A stretch of 64,000 nt of DNA. Source: Peronospora farinosa (Eukaryota; Oomycota; Peronosporomycetes; Peronosporales; Peronosporaceae). The position numbers and the translations under genes are program-made. Positions 10,906 through 22,264 of the stretch are shown in pieces. The stretch covers positions 28,881-92,880 of the forward strand of contig CANTFK010000716.1 in the NCBI GenBank assembly GCA_947646735.1. The letters are read 5' to 3'. Positions within the stretch are counted from its first letter, which is position 1, and each line of letters begins with the position of its first letter. Under the pieces are notes generated by a model. That model saw only the letters and a program-made list of their open reading frames with translations, searched no databases and was not told the DNA's origin.

Positions 10906-11931
10906 TTGAAGGACAGCCCGTTCTATGATGTTCTGTGGAAACACCGTGATGTGTTTCCAGCAGAAGTGCCGAGCCGCCTACCGGCCGATAGGGGCATTAG
11001 GAACGAGATTGACCTGGAGCCTGGCACCAAGTATTGTGTGACCAGGCAATGGCCGTTGCCGAAGGAACAAGTCGATTACATCGATGAGTTCTTCGACAAG
11101 CGAGCCAAGGCGGGACATGTACGTGAGAGCAAGTCGCCTCACTGCAGCCCGACCTTCTGTGTGCGTAAAGCAACGGGTGGATGGCGCGTGGTTCATGATT
11201 ATAATAAGCTGAACACGGCCACCATTCCGGCGCAAACGCCGATCCAGCGGAAAGATGTCTTGTTGAATTCCATGGGAAAGTCAACTATCTTTTCCGCGTT
11301 GGATCTGAAGGATGGCTACTATCAGGTTCTCATGAGAGATACAGATGTAGCCAAAACGGCAGTAAGCACCCCAAGCGGTATGCTGTGGGAGTGGCTTGTG
11401 ATGCCACAAGGGTTGCAACATGCTCCAGCAACTTTCAACCGAGTGGCGGCTCACGTGATGCGTCAGCACCGTGCCTACGCGCCCCATTACTTTGACGATG
11501 TATTCGTGCATAGTAGGGCGGAAGAGGGTTTGAGCGCGATAGAGTCGCACAAGCATCATTTAGAAGCTGTGTTGCAGACTCTGGGTGACGCCCAATTATA
11601 CGTGAACTTGCAAAAGTGCGTAATAAGGGTCCCCGAGATACCTGTGCTGGGCTGCATTGTTGTTGCACACGGTGTTCGAGCAGACCCAGAAAAGGTAAAG
11701 GCTATCAAGGAATGGCCAGTCCCACGTCATGTGAAGGATCTGCGCCAATTCCTTGGGCTCACTAATTACTTGCATAAGTACAGCAAGAATTATGCGGAGC
11801 AGACTAAGCCATTGTCTGCCCTTTTAAAAAAGGATACAGAATGGACTTGGTCAAAGGAGCAAGTTGATGCGTTCACTTCAGTGCAGCAAATCTTGAGAAG
11901 CACCGGTCTTGGCATTGCCAGGCGCGGATAA
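10906..11931 (+). pseudogene. pol: E2 reverse transcriptase
   Basis: RT core in one open frame: [16 protein letters not shown] (residues about 97-111), SALDLKDGYYQ with a catalytic Asp (130-140), MPQGLQHAPATFNR (166-179), active site YFDD (195-198), VLGCIV and the thumb QFLGLTNYLHKYSKNY (about 280-297). It fails near 11905, where the frame moves to that of the RNase H. The domain itself looks intact. The E2 pol order is protease, RT, RNase H, integrase, chromodomain. Confidence 0.88.
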
Positions 11932-12640
11932 GCTCTTTAGCGTCGTCTGCGATGCAAGCAATTTTGCAATCGGCAGCTCGCTCATGCAGAAGGATGACAA
12001 CGGCGTTGACCGTGTCATTTCTTATCAGTCTCGGCTTTTAAAAGCTGCCGAGCTGATTTACCCTGTGCATGACAAGGAGCTACTTTCAATTAAGTATGCC
12101 CTTGTTAAGTTTCGGGTGCACCTCTTGGGCACCGAGCCTTTTGTGGATTTATAAGGATCACGCATCACTGCGGACCGCTATAAATTCACCGCACCTCTCG
12201 CCTAGGATGGCGAGATGGCTAACATTCTTCTCTGAATTTACTTTCAAAGTTGAATATAAGCCGGGTAAGTCGAATGTCTTGGCTGACGCGGTATCGCGCA
12301 TACCAGACTTCGAGGCAAGACACCAGGAAAGTGTGTCTCGTGCGAAAGCACAAGTTGATTCGTCAACATTGGCAGCCATGAAGGCGTACCATGTGACGAG
12401 CTCAATGGCCTCCGATATCAAGGAGTGTTACAGTCAGGACGAACATTGTCGCCTGCTGTTGGATCATTTTGGTGGACGAAAGGTTACCCTTCCGTCGCAC
12501 CTCAAAGCGAAACTAAATCGCTTTAGTTACAGTGATGGCCTGCTATGGCATCAACTGTCACCCTGTGATCCCTTGAGAATCTATGTCCCTCATGACACAG
12601 ATCTCAAGCTGATGATACTCCACGAGTGCCATGATGCGCC
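11909..12640 (+). pseudogene. pol: E2 RNase H and integrase-proximal linker, frameshifted
   Basis: SVVCDASNFAIGSSLMQ keeps the first catalytic Asp. VHDKELLSIKYAL supplies the conserved Glu, and KDHASLRTA matches the TDHxxL motif of Gypsy RNase H. A frame change occurs near 12150, and the second frame runs on through YKPGKSNVLADAVSRIPD, the usual RNase H end, to a stop at 12645. Unlike E3 to E5, there is only one RNase H. Confidence 0.85.
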
Positions 12641-14235
12641 ATCATAGTGGGCATCTGGGCCGTGAAAAGACATTCTTACGAGTGTCAGAGGAATTTTGGT
12701 GGCCCCATACATATCGGTGGGTGGCCAACTATATTCGCTCTTTCCAAGAGTGTCAGCGCATAAAGCCTGCACCTTCTAGAAGTGCGCCACTGAAGCCACT
12801 GCCGGTTCCAACTGAATGTTGGAAGTCGGTCAGTTTGGACTTCATGTTTGGCTTACCACCTTACCATAAAGGCAGGACGGGGCTCTTCGTCTTTGTAGAC
12901 AGACTGAGCAAGATGGTGCATTTGGCACCATGTAGCACCAAGATCCCAGGAAAAGAGGCTGCCCTCTTGTTTCTGTATCATGTGTACCGACTACACGGGA
13001 TGCCCGAGTCCATAGTATCGGACCGGGATCCGCGTTTTACGTCGGGTTTTTGGCGACATGTGTTTGAGCTGCTGGGAAGCAAGCTCCGCATGTCAGCCAC
13101 TGATCATCCCCAGACCGATGGCCAAACAGAACGGGCCAATCGAGTCGTGGCGGATGTGTTGCGTACAATAGCGACTCCTAAAGAATGGAGCAAGCAATTG
13201 CCATTCGTGGAGTTTGCTATTAATAACAGTGTTCACGCCAGTATGGGTGAAACACCGTTTTACATTAACGGACTGAGTCATCCTCGAACGCCAGTCTCGT
13301 TTGTACGCATCCCGAGTTTTAGTGGGGAAGGGCCCCTCACTTCGCTCGGTGCAAATGACAAAGAGGGCCAAGGTTTCCCTAGTGACACTGCTAATCTAGC
13401 AGTGGTCACGGCACCTATAGGTTAGAGGCACGGCAAGAAATGCCAGTGCTCCTTGACGATGACACCATAGTGTTATCAACAGCGTCGACCCATGAACGAC
13501 CTCTTGGAGGCGTCATAGGCGAGCTGGATGCTAAAAGCGTGAGCGAAGATCAGCGCTTCGTGAATGAGCGATCATCAATCACACGTAAAGTCCGTGACGC
13601 GATGGCAAGCGCACAGGACAAGCAAAAACAATATTTCGGACCAAAATGGTCGCAAAAACAATGAACACTTTAGTGTTGGGGACAAAGTGCTATTAAGTAC
13701 TGCTACCCTACCTAAACATGCAATTTCTGTACTACCTGGTGGTACTACTAAGCTATTGCCCCGATTCATTGGGCCCTTTACAGTGGTTGAAGAAGTTGGA
13801 GACCTAAAGTATAGGCTCACTCTCCCACCGTATATGAAGACGCACCCCGTATTTTACGTGGGTCGTCTGAAACGGTATGTTGACCCAGAAGAGATTACAT
13901 ATCCACATCGGTCTAACGAGACCGATGGTGACGTCGACTGTGAGTCGAGCGTCGCGGCCGATCAGGCGACGAGGAAGCCGAGAGGCTCCCCGTATACGAA
14001 CGAGACGATAGAGGACTCGATGAACGAGGAGTACTCCGCGCTTGACGCGGGTCTCTTATCACCAGTCGCTCATGTAAATCAAAGCGGAGTTTCAGGCGAT
14101 CGTACCGCTGACGATCCCTCGAACTTACAGCGCTTATATACGAAATCAGTCGCGAGACTTGACTCGAAAGATCCGCCACCTCTTTCTTCAGCGCATCTAT
14201 CTCCGCCTAACAACAGGATAGGCAGCCGCGAGTAG
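12631..14235 (+). pseudogene. pol: E2 integrase
   Basis: GHLGREKTFLRVSEEFWWP and ECQRIKP form the zinc-binding part; the first Cys of the usual CxxC is missing (SFQECQR against CETCQR in E1). Core acidic residues are in LDFMFGL (about 12840), SDRDPRFTS (about 13020) and GQTERANR (about 13125). A stop at 13423 and a frame change near 13640 precede the GPY/F segment LLPRFIGPFTVV (13755-13790) and HPVFYVGRLKRY. Inactive as it stands. Confidence 0.83.
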
Positions 14236-15390
14236 TTGGGCGCAATCACCGCTCCTATCGGGCGCCACCTGTGTTGGTGGACACGGAAGGGAATACGCGC
14301 TTCCTTGTTGGAAGGCTGTTGGCCCACCGGTTTGTGAAGCGAAAGCTCCAAATCCTTGTCCAGTGGAAAGTATTCCCGAAGATTTTGACTCTTGGGGACC
14401 GGTTGACGCGTTGCGTGTCGACGTGCCTGGTTTGGTGGCTGCTTATGTAAAGCAGCATCAGCTGACGTCTTTCTGCTAGGTCCGGATGGACTAGCAGAAG
14501 AAGCGTGGCGAGAATCAATTGGGGGTCGCTTACCGCCCATAATTTCATGCGCACGCTTCATGGCGAAGATGCTTCGCTGCGACCGTTGTTTCGTTGCATC
14601 TACATGCAAGGTAACACGGCGCCGAAGTTCAGCTTCATAGTCGTCGGCTGTTTCGTTAGAACGCAGCACGACTGGAATTGGGAAAGCACGACCAAGTGTT
14701 TTGCCCTGCTTTTCCACAAGGGAAAGACGCTTAAAATCTATGAGCGTCTATAGTGCCACGCTGAAAAAGCGCTGCGCAAGACCCATCCGAGTTCATCCAC
14801 TCAGATGGAGGTGGCATTGGTGGCAAGCCACCACTCACGTAGCCGCCCTCGCGACGGCGGGCTAGTGATGCCGAAGGTGTACTTGGTGGAGCTTCAAGCT
14901 CACACTCACCTGAGTCTGACTCTCCATTATGGATTGTCAAGACATCAGCATGAGGAGTCACATCTGACTGAGTTGCGACTACTTTTTTCGAAGTTGTGTG
15001 CTCAGTATTAGTCGCTGCGCTCGTAGGCGCAGGCAACGAGGCTTTACCTTCGCTTGCAGGAAGCATAAAAGCTTTCTCAAGGACGGGTGCCTCAAATGAT
15101 GGGGACATATGTCTCATTAATGCGCTTTGCTCATCTCCACTTCGGGGTGATGGCAATGGCGTACTCTAATTGCTGTCAACAATGTGAGACAAGTCATCAT
15201 CCGCACAATAGGGGGATGGACCAGTATTCTCTGCTGACAAGCTGACATTAGATGTCGGCGTTGTCACAGAGAAACTTAGCAACGGCTGCGAGTTATCGCG
15301 GCGCGTGCACTTTGTGTTAGTCTGCATAAGCGTTTTTGCAGGCGACCCATAAGCCTTATCACGCCTTGGCGGCATCCTTGCTTTCGACAC
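13913..15390 (-). CDS. Antisense open frames in the E2 3' region
   Basis: Minus-strand frames 15166-15390 and 14731-15156 share one phase, split by a single TAG at 15166. 14079-14717 and 13913-14179 continue in other phases. The frame 14079-14717 has a charged segment (DDYEAELRRRVTL) and RSIFAMKRAHEIMGGK. No domain is recognised. They lie opposite the chromodomain, as in E1. The upstream end abuts integrase-derived sequence, so part may belong to the neighbouring minus-strand element. Confidence 0.35.
14240..14479 (+). pseudogene. E2 chromodomain remnant
   Basis: PPVLVDTEGNTRFLVGRL aligns with PPALLDAQGNLQFHVERL of E1. LQILVQWK is the chromodomain strand, and after a one-base shift PEDFDSWGPVDALRVDV continues it to a stop at about 14479. 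A stop at 14233 separates it from the integrase frame. Confidence 0.65.
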
Positions 15391-15399
15391 GGATCCAAT

Positions 15400-15540
15400 T
15401 GCGTACCCACTTATACATGTGGGGCCAGAAGAAGTCTCGAGACACAGCCGCGAAAGCCTTTTCGCGGCCTAAATGGCCGCCAGCAGGGGCATCGTGGTGG
15501 GTATAAGTAATTAAGTATTCTAAATTTTCTTGAGTGCGTA
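15400..15540 (-). pseudogene. Gypsy integrase zinc-binding fragment (minus strand)
   Basis: Reading leftward from 15540: LEYLITYTHHDAPAGGHLG then REKAFAAVSRDFFWPHMYKW and VRNWIR. This is the first half of an integrase HHCC domain, close to E2 (GHLGREKTFLRVSEEFWWP). It stops before the CxxC pair, where other sequence joins, so it is a deletion derivative of an inverted copy. Confidence 0.8.
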
Positions 15541-16134
15541 GTCACAATCGTTTTCTGAGCTGTTATTGGCTGGGTAGATTGTCTGTGGCCCTAGTGGTTT
15601 TGTCGGTGGCCGAAGCATTAATGTATGAGACTCTAGTAATAATATCTGTAGCCATAGCGGGACCGAAAAATTGTTTAAGATGGATGTATACCCTCTCCCT
15701 TATCCATGGACCTTGGATTGGATATGGGATAGATCTATATTAACGATCCACCAATTTCGGAATCCTTTTTTCGTATATAAGATCTGTGGCTATTCATACA
15801 TCCAATCGAATACTACCGGTCATCTTGATATTTGTTGTGTCAACAACACTTCTTTACGCTTTTAAAATTAAAACCAGAACCGTCAACATCTTTGTTAGAT
15901 TGTATTATATTACTTTGCACGCTCACAGGTGATGTTAAGATGGAGGAGAAGATGAGGGTGAGAATGGAGGTGGCGCGAAAAGATGACGGCGTTAATGCGT
16001 ATGAGGCACGAGTGCATCATTACGACTAATATGCACAGAATGAAAATTCATGTACGCTACGTGTACTTTTAATGCAACTCTAATTAATCTGTTCCACATC
16101 ACTAAGTCTCGATGAGCCATTAATCCAAGATAGT
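15541..16134. other. Unassigned AT-rich stretch
   Basis: Only short frames occur and no motif is recognised. It lies between an integrase scrap and an inverted LTR, so it is probably internal sequence of the minus-strand Gypsy copy. Confidence 0.4.
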
Positions 16135-16623
16135 ATACGGGCGCTTCGTCAAGAAGCTGCCACGCACTACGTGGGCACACTTTCAAGCAGCGTGAGGAAG
16201 CGGTTATACCGTCTTACCTCCGCGTGCGGTGAAGCTTGCGTTGGTCGGTTACTTAAAGCGCCAAACCAAACTGTGTACAGCCGCTTAGAGCGGTCCGCGC
16301 AACGAAAAAGTAAGAAGTGCCTCACTGACGTCACACAGAAGCTTATTAAGCTTCTCGTAGGCAGTGGGCGATAGTTAGAAAATTCAAGACTGACTTATAT
16401 TTAATAAAATTTAACTAAATATATATCTAGCTACTGATTGGTTGATATGTAATGATGGGTGCCATCTCTTAAATGTGCATCCCAACGTGCGAGCTTAAAC
16501 ATACATAAGTCCGCTTAATGACGTAACTGACTGACGTCATTTGATGACGCCTAGTCCCAGCTGGTCGTCATACCCATCAATGTGAGTACACATAGTTTAT
16601 ATCACATACGCGAGGGGGTTACA
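16135..16623 (-). repeat. Inverted Gypsy LTR related to E2
   Basis: On the minus strand it begins TGTAACCCCCTCGCG (16623 downward) and ends near GCCCGTATAC at about 16133. It shares with the E2 LTR the block AAGGTAAGACGGTATAACCGC, the CCAATCAGTAG block and the CGCCCGT end. Divergence is clear, so it is a separate, older copy. 16624-16790 holds nothing I recognise. Confidence 0.7.
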
Positions 16624-16790
16624 CATGGTGTGTCTCACCCGAACGACAGGTCTTAAGTACTTACGTACCTTTATAGACCTGCCCATTAAGTATCGCATAC
16701 TTAACGGGTACGTGTAACGTTGAGGCTATTACACCATCCCTCTCTCTAAGACGATTTTTACATTTTGTAAAACGTCGAAAGCAAGAAACC

Positions 16791-17085
16791 TTGTATCCTG
16801 TACCCTGGGCCCTAGAACCTGTATCCTGGACCTTGTACCTTAAAACCCTAAACTCTGTACCCTGGACCCTGTACCCTGGACCTTGAACCCTGGTCCATGG
16901 GTACTGGTCCATGGGCCCTGGTACCCTGGTACCCGGTACCCTGGGCCCTGTACCCTGGGCCCTGTACCCTGGGCCCTGTACCCTGGGCCCTGGGCCCTAG
17001 TACCTTGGTACCCCGGTACCCTTCATTCTGTACCTCCCTGGTACCCTGGGTTCTTGTACCCTGTGCTCTTGGACCTTGGAGCCTG
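16791..17085. repeat. GTACCCTGGGCCC minisatellite
   Basis: Imperfect units of about 14 bp (GTACCCTGGGCCCT), with GGTACC and GGGCCC palindromes inside, fill about 295 bp. The best preserved units are at 16940-16995. A short version occurs at 34147-34197, near the antisense gene of E5. Open frames through it (TyrProGlyPro-like repeats) are by-products of the repeat. Confidence 0.85.
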
Positions 17086-17139
17086 TTCCGGCTCTGCACG
17101 TAGAAATACATTGTACCTTCTTTGACCTTTGGTAAATTC

Positions 17140-17899
17140 TTGGTGCATTGTAACAATGTATCCCAAAGACCTGGTCGACCAGCTGGATCTACCTTGGAAA
17201 TGGTTCGGTCCTCCCGACGGAAACCTCGACCGCCCTCCCAAATGGAAGAAGTCGTTGGTGAACCTTCCAATGATCTAGAGATTGCTGGCGGCGGAACCTT
17301 GGGTGGAAGCTCGTGTTCCCATGCAACACGTTTCATTCCGACCTGTTGGCTGGTTCGCCCAGTTGGCAGCGGCTTACATCCAGTTTGACGAAGAGCATAG
17401 TCAAGCACTTTGGGAGGCGACCCACTGCCTGTGGATTTCCAAGGACCAAGCGCGCGCGAACTCTTTCCTCGCGTCCTACTACAACGCGCGGAAGAAGCGT
17501 CGGAGTCGGGCGACTCGAGCGTGGCGGGAGGTTACCGACTTTATCTTCATTGGGATGAGCAAGGGCCTCTGCGATCTCGACCTTCTCCTGGACCCTTTCT
17601 TCCGTCATCTTCCTCGAACCCGCTGTGTAATTTTATGGTTCCCTGATCGTGAAGAGGGGTCGGACCCAGTCGACCTGCTTGAGGCCCTTGGGGTGTCGGA
17701 TTCCGCGTGGCCGTGGCTTACCCGATATCGGTTGTCTTCCGTGCCCCATCCTGGCGCGCTAATTCCACGCCTTAAAGGCAAGTTTGGGCCACCGTTTAGG
17801 TCTTCCCTTGAGCATGAATCTTCTTTTCCCTTCGATCCTATTTTGTGTTCTTGTTCTTCTTCTGTCTCCTCTTGCCATGCTTTCCTCTGTTCCAGGTGA
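17140..17899 (+). pseudogene. E3 antisense ORF, part B
   Basis: The plus-strand frame lies opposite to the element's own coding direction. Upstream of the stop TAG near 17276 the frame carries DLVDQLDLPW and WFGPPDGNLDRPP. After it comes VGWFAQLAAAYIQFDEEHS, then NARKKRRSRATRAW and GLCDLDLLLDPFF. A diverged version exists in E5 (33550-33980), with the stop at the same alignment point. The N-terminal part A, present in E4, is missing here because homology ends at about 17131. No known domain is recognised. Confidence 0.55.
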
Positions 17900-17980
17900 T
17901 CTTGGCAATCTTCCTCCTTTGTTCTCCATTCTTCTATACTCCTGACTCGTGGAAGTTCGAGGTCGCCCCGTAGGCGACTC

Positions 17981-18052
17981 AGGTCTATCAACGAGGGACC
18001 GGGCCTACCAATGAGGGACCAGGTCTATCAATGAGGTACCTGGTCTACCTTC
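17981..18052. repeat. Short tandem repeat, GGTCTATCAATGAGGGACCA type
   Basis: Three to four imperfect units of about 20 bp lie between the antisense frame and the chromodomain. The same repeat is at 48823-48893 in E4 and, diverged, at 40313-40393. It is a marker of this family's 3' region. Confidence 0.7.
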
Positions 18053-18127
18053 CAAGGATCTTGCTACCGTCTGCTAGTTTTCATGGCTTTGCATTACTTC
18101 AAAGCGGTTATGGATTGTCTTCTTGCG

Positions 18128-19687
18128 CTAGACGTCCCGGAGTAAAGCTCCGCAATTTAGATCCTCTTTGTCCACCCACGAGGGGTCAGGGTGCCCCTTC
18201 CATTGTACGAGGAATTCTCGTTGGTGCCTTCCATACCGAGTCTTCTTGCCTGTACGACTCTCTAAAATTTCTTCGACTTCATACTCGCCTTCATCCAATA
18301 TCCGCACCCAGCTGTCTTCTGGTAGCAGACATTCGTCGAAGTCGACTCGATCTGTTCCATCCACTTTCAGCTCGCTGTTAGGTCGACCGGGGAACTCTCT
18401 GACGGGCTTGAGCTTGGAGATGTGCACGATTGGGAATAGTCTGTATTCTGTACCTCGTAATTCCAGACGTACTGCATGATACTCCGACTAATTCCCGGAC
18501 TCGGAACGGTCCGTGCCATAGGTGGGCCAATTTTTTGGCATACCCCTCTTTCACCCGGTCTAAGTATTGCCATACCCGGGACCATGGCTGAATTTCGTGG
18601 CCGACTACCCCTTCATTTTGCGCTTGCACCCGAGCTTGACTAGCCGCCAGTAGGTTCTCGTTGACTTGGTCTCTTGCTCGCTGATAGTGACTCTGAATCC
18701 GATATCTCCATCTCCGAGGTCCTGATTCTCGACGTCGAGTGTTCACCATTGGTAACATAGTCTCAAGAGTGGTCCTAGCATCCCATCCATGGACCAGATA
18801 TAACGGTGTTCCTCCCGCACTCTGTCTTGAGCCGTGTTTAACGCGAACGTTAAACGTTCCGCGTATTCATCCCAGTCTCGCTGTCCCACGTCGTCTACGT
18901 ACATCTTGAGTGATCTTGTCAGAGTCTGGACCATTCTCTCCGCAGTGCCGTTCGCTTGAGGTCGGTACACCATGGTCGCTCTCTGACGTTGACCCACCAT
19001 AAGACTGAACGCTCGGAAGAAGTCCGACATAAACCCCGGTTCCCGATCGTGACGGATCGTCTCACTGGCGCAAAAACGGCGGAAAACGCATTCTTCATAT
19101 CCCTCATCTACTGTTTGGGCTGTCCGTGACGCACTTGCTTTAGCCATCACATAACCTGTGAACAGTTCGACCCAGATCAGTAGTTCCGTATTTACTTTAT
19201 GCGACTTGAGGAGAGATGGTATGTGGTCCATCGCGATAATTTGGAAGGGGTACGTCGCTTCAACATTCCCCGGAGGCTTCCCTTGTAAAGTGGGGCTCCC
19301 TTTACCAGCCTCGCAATCCATGCACTGACCCACATATTTCTGAACACTCCGGAACAGACCCCTCCAATGACAATATCGTCGGATCCGATGATAAGTACGC
19401 CCGATTCCCTGATGGCCGCCTTCCAAACTCGTATGATAGTGATGGAGGACGTCGGCTTGGAGACTCTCAGGTATCACCAATCTGGCAGTTATGTCTCGGT
19501 CGTCTCCCTCGATTCTCTGGCCGGGGCAGTACACTAGCAGTCCCTCTTCACTTATCTCGTAATCCTCCGACATTTTGCTGCAAGTTCGGGCCGATTCCAC
19601 CGACAAGTATTTCCAGTCTTTCTTCAAATATGCCTTCAACTCGCGTACCCAGCTCTCCTCTTCTTGCGCATCTCGGATCCTATCCAT
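18128..19687 (-). pseudogene. pol: E3 integrase and chromodomain
   Basis: Zinc-binding region HHYHTSLEGGHQGIG and CMDCEAGKG (about 19440-19310). Core acidic residues are in AMDHIPSL, RHDREPGFMSD and NGTAERMVQ. A frameshift near 18775 precedes PRRWRYRIQSHYQRAR, and another near 18490 precedes VHISKLKPV, YEVEEILESR and FLVQWKGHPDPSWVDKEDL, a chromodomain (18128-18300). A TAA near 19695 separates it from the RT frame; E5 and E7 have a Gln codon there, so CAA became TAA. E4 shares these lesions. Confidence 0.88.
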
Positions 19688-19696
19688 CCGGAGTTG

Positions 19697-22264
19697 TTAT
19701 ACCACATCTTCTTGCATGACCTCTCCCGATATTTTGACGGGGAACCGTGATCTCGTCACCGCAGATACCTTGACCGACTGACCCCGGTCTCTAGGGACCA
19801 ACACCTCTGGCAGCCGATTGATTGCTTCTAGACCTGACCACTCTCCTCTCGGTATCGACTCGACCCCTTGCTGCTGATGTAAAGCTGCACTGGCCAACTG
19901 GTCTGCGCTCTGATTCCAGTCTCGTTTCACATGTAAGACTGCATGGGTGGGCCACGACTGGAGCTTACTCAACGCCTTGGCCCGCAACGGGTATAAACCT
20001 GAAGCTTTGCATTCAATCTCTCCACGCATCTGTCTTATAACCAGATTGGAGTCTCCACAGATAATCAAACGCCGTCGCTCCATTGGCTCCAACAGGTCAA
20101 AGCCCAGTAACATGCCCTCATATTCAGCTTCATTCACTGTAGACTTGTCGAGATATTTCGATGCAGCTTCGACTATAGTCCATGCAGGAAGTCTCCACAC
20201 AATAGCGCTGCAGGCACCTCCTCCTCGCTTCACCCGGGCCGACCCATCGAAACTCATCACATACAGCTCTTCATTTAGTTCCACTGTGGGCGTCGGTAGG
20301 TCGACCACTTGCCTGGACTGCTTCTTGGGAGCAATTGAAGACAGATTTGAGTCTACATTCTCTCGAGGCGTGATGCTGGCTTCTAACGCCCCCAGTACCT
20401 GGTCTTCGCCTTTCTTGCATTTCATAATCTCCAAAGTCCACTGGGATAAGAGAGCGGCCCAATTTCTTAAGCGACCTTGCAACTCCGAAGACTTCACTAG
20501 CCAGGCTAGTGTAGAATGTCTCGTCAGAACCTTGAGAGATCGGGTGACCAACATCGTGAAGCAAGTCTCCAATACTCGTAACAACGCCAACACTTCCTTT
20601 TCCACTGTGCTATAGTTCACCTCGTTGGACTTGAGGGCTCGGCTCGTAAACATTACCGGCATATACAGGCCGTCGTAATTCTGCACCAACGACGCCGAGA
20701 TGGACCAACCACTTGCGTAGACAATAATAACCGCCTCTCTAGCCGGGTCGAAATGTCGTAGGATGGGCGCCGTAGCAATCTTGTTCTTTAGCATGGCAAA
20801 CGCTACTTGTACCTTCGACCATTTTTCTTCGTCTTCTTCCTTTGCCGTCACTTCGTTGTTAACCTTCAATTTGCACCTCCAAGCGTGAAAATCCACCTCT
20901 CTCAGTTCATAAAGGATCGACGCGTATATGGCATAATCTTCGATGTACCTGCTGTAGTAATTAAGGCTTCCTAGAAAGGATTGCATAGCCTTCAGCGTTG
21001 TCGGTAGAGGTAGGTCGACCAAAGACTGAAGATCTTTTGAGTGGGCCTTTAGCCCTTCCTTGGAAACTCGATGTCCAAGATACTCGACCTTCCGACATCT
21101 CCACGTACTCTTGACGGCACTGACCGACAAATTCCAATAGTCACACACGTCTAGAAGCCGCTCCACTTTCTGGCATGATAAGTCCCACGATTCGGCCGGA
21201 ACAAGAATATCGTCAATATATGATCGTCGACCCAATATAGAGAGGCCCGATTTTGCATCGGGTTCCCCTGTTGCAAAAAAATCCTCTGTTTCCTTTGTGG
21301 CAGCCCCTGGCGAAATCCGTAAGAATCCATATAACGCATTATCCAACCGCCTTTGATATATCTGAGGCGCATTCTTAAGCCCAAAAGGCATCCGAAGCCA
21401 TTCAAATAATCCCAGTGGCGTAACGAACGCCGAGATTAGTCTCGCCCTTTCGGTCATACTGACGACCCAAAAACCACTCGCCGTATCAAGAGAACAGAGC
21501 CACAAAGCTCCGTCCAAGTCTTCCAGTAATTCGTTAATCAACGGCATCGGGTATACCATGAGCTGAGTGAGATCATTCACCAACCGATAGTCGATACACA
21601 ATCGAATATCGACCCCATTCTCCTTTACGATAATCACAATTGGGCTGGCCCATGGCGAGGTGGAAGGCTGAATGATCTTTGCCGATACCAGTCCCTTGAT
21701 CAGGTCGGCTAACTTCTCTCTGAATTGGGGGGGGGGCACCTTCCGTACGCGTTGCGCGATCGGTCTTGCGTTCCCACATCGATATCGCATATCGCTCTTC
21801 GGGCGGCCGGGTAAGACGTTACCTTTGCCCATCAGCAGATGCCGTTTCTTCCATTTTATTTGTCGTAATCGATCCACCTCTCCAGGAGTGTTCCCATCTG
21901 GATCAGGAATCTGTATATCTTCTAACTCAATGCCTTCGGATGAGGGGTCCACTTCCGGTATGACCGCCCATCCTGGTCTTATGTCCTCGGCCCAAAGTTC
22001 CCCACTCTCGAAAGAACACACCTGGTCATCTGCCTGCAACAAGTCTACCAGTTTGGCTTCCTTCTCATCGGTAGTGATCACTGCAGGTAGGACTTCTTTA
22101 GATACATTCTGTTCTTGGGTGGTCCCCTCCTGCCCATTCACCTTCTCTTTGCACGATTGTTCTTCTCTGTCGGGTATCGATTGGTGCGTCATATTCATCA
22201 TTGGGGATGGGGACGTTGATCGCTGTAAGATGTGTGACGGAATCTTATACTCTGGTCTCTCCAC
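19697..22264 (-). CDS. pol: E3 RT, degenerate RNase H and second (archaeal-type) RNase H
   Basis: An open frame of 855 codons. RT: IDYRLVNDL (about 224-232), SLDTASGFW with the first Asp (258-266), MPFGLKNAPQIYQR (292-305), YIDD (349-352), thumb QSFLGSLNYYSRY (428-440). RNase H 1 (about 510-610) reads IVYASGWS and LTRHSTL where TDAS and TDHxxL are expected, so two catalytic Asp are gone. RNase H 2 (about 665-795) has SFDGSAR, NEAEYEG, CGDSNLV and NQSADQLA, with all acidic positions present. E4 has a stop (GAA to TAA) at 45610 where this copy is open. Confidence 0.9.
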   Translation of the reverse strand: MERPEYKIPSHILQRSTSPSPMMNMTHQSIPDREEQSCKEKVNGQEGTTQEQNVSKEVLPAVITTDEKEAKLVDLLQADDQVCSFESGELWAEDIRPGWAVIPEVDPSSEGIELEDIQIPDPDGNTPGEVDRLRQIKWKKRHLLMGKGNVLPGRPKSDMRYRCGNARPIAQRVRKVPPPQFREKLADLIKGLVSAKIIQPSTSPWASPIVIIVKENGVDIRLCIDYRLVNDLTQLMVYPMPLINELLEDLDGALWLCSLDTASGFWVVSMTERARLISAFVTPLGLFEWLRMPFGLKNAPQIYQRRLDNALYGFLRISPGAATKETEDFFATGEPDAKSGLSILGRRSYIDDILVPAESWDLSCQKVERLLDVCDYWNLSVSAVKSTWRCRKVEYLGHRVSKEGLKAHSKDLQSLVDLPLPTTLKAMQSFLGSLNYYSRYIEDYAIYASILYELREVDFHAWRCKLKVNNEVTAKEEDEEKWSKVQVAFAMLKNKIATAPILRHFDPAREAVIIVYASGWSISASLVQNYDGLYMPVMFTSRALKSNEVNYSTVEKEVLALLRVLETCFTMLVTRSLKVLTRHSTLAWLVKSSELQGRLRNWAALLSQWTLEIMKCKKGEDQVLGALEASITPRENVDSNLSSIAPKKQSRQVVDLPTPTVELNEELYVMSFDGSARVKRGGGACSAIVWRLPAWTIVEAASKYLDKSTVNEAEYEGMLLGFDLLEPMERRRLIICGDSNLVIRQMRGEIECKASGLYPLRAKALSKLQSWPTHAVLHVKRDWNQSADQLASAALHQQQGVESIPRGEWSGLEAINRLPEVLVPRDRGQSVKVSAVTRSRFPVKISGEVMQEDVV

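Noticed and set aside
15534..16029. Short plus-strand frames as host genes
   Set aside because: No motif, no neighbour logic, and flanked by minus-strand Gypsy pieces.
16883..17125. Open frames rich in Trp, Tyr, Pro and Gly over the minisatellite
   Set aside because: They are translations of the 14-bp repeat in several phases, not a gene.
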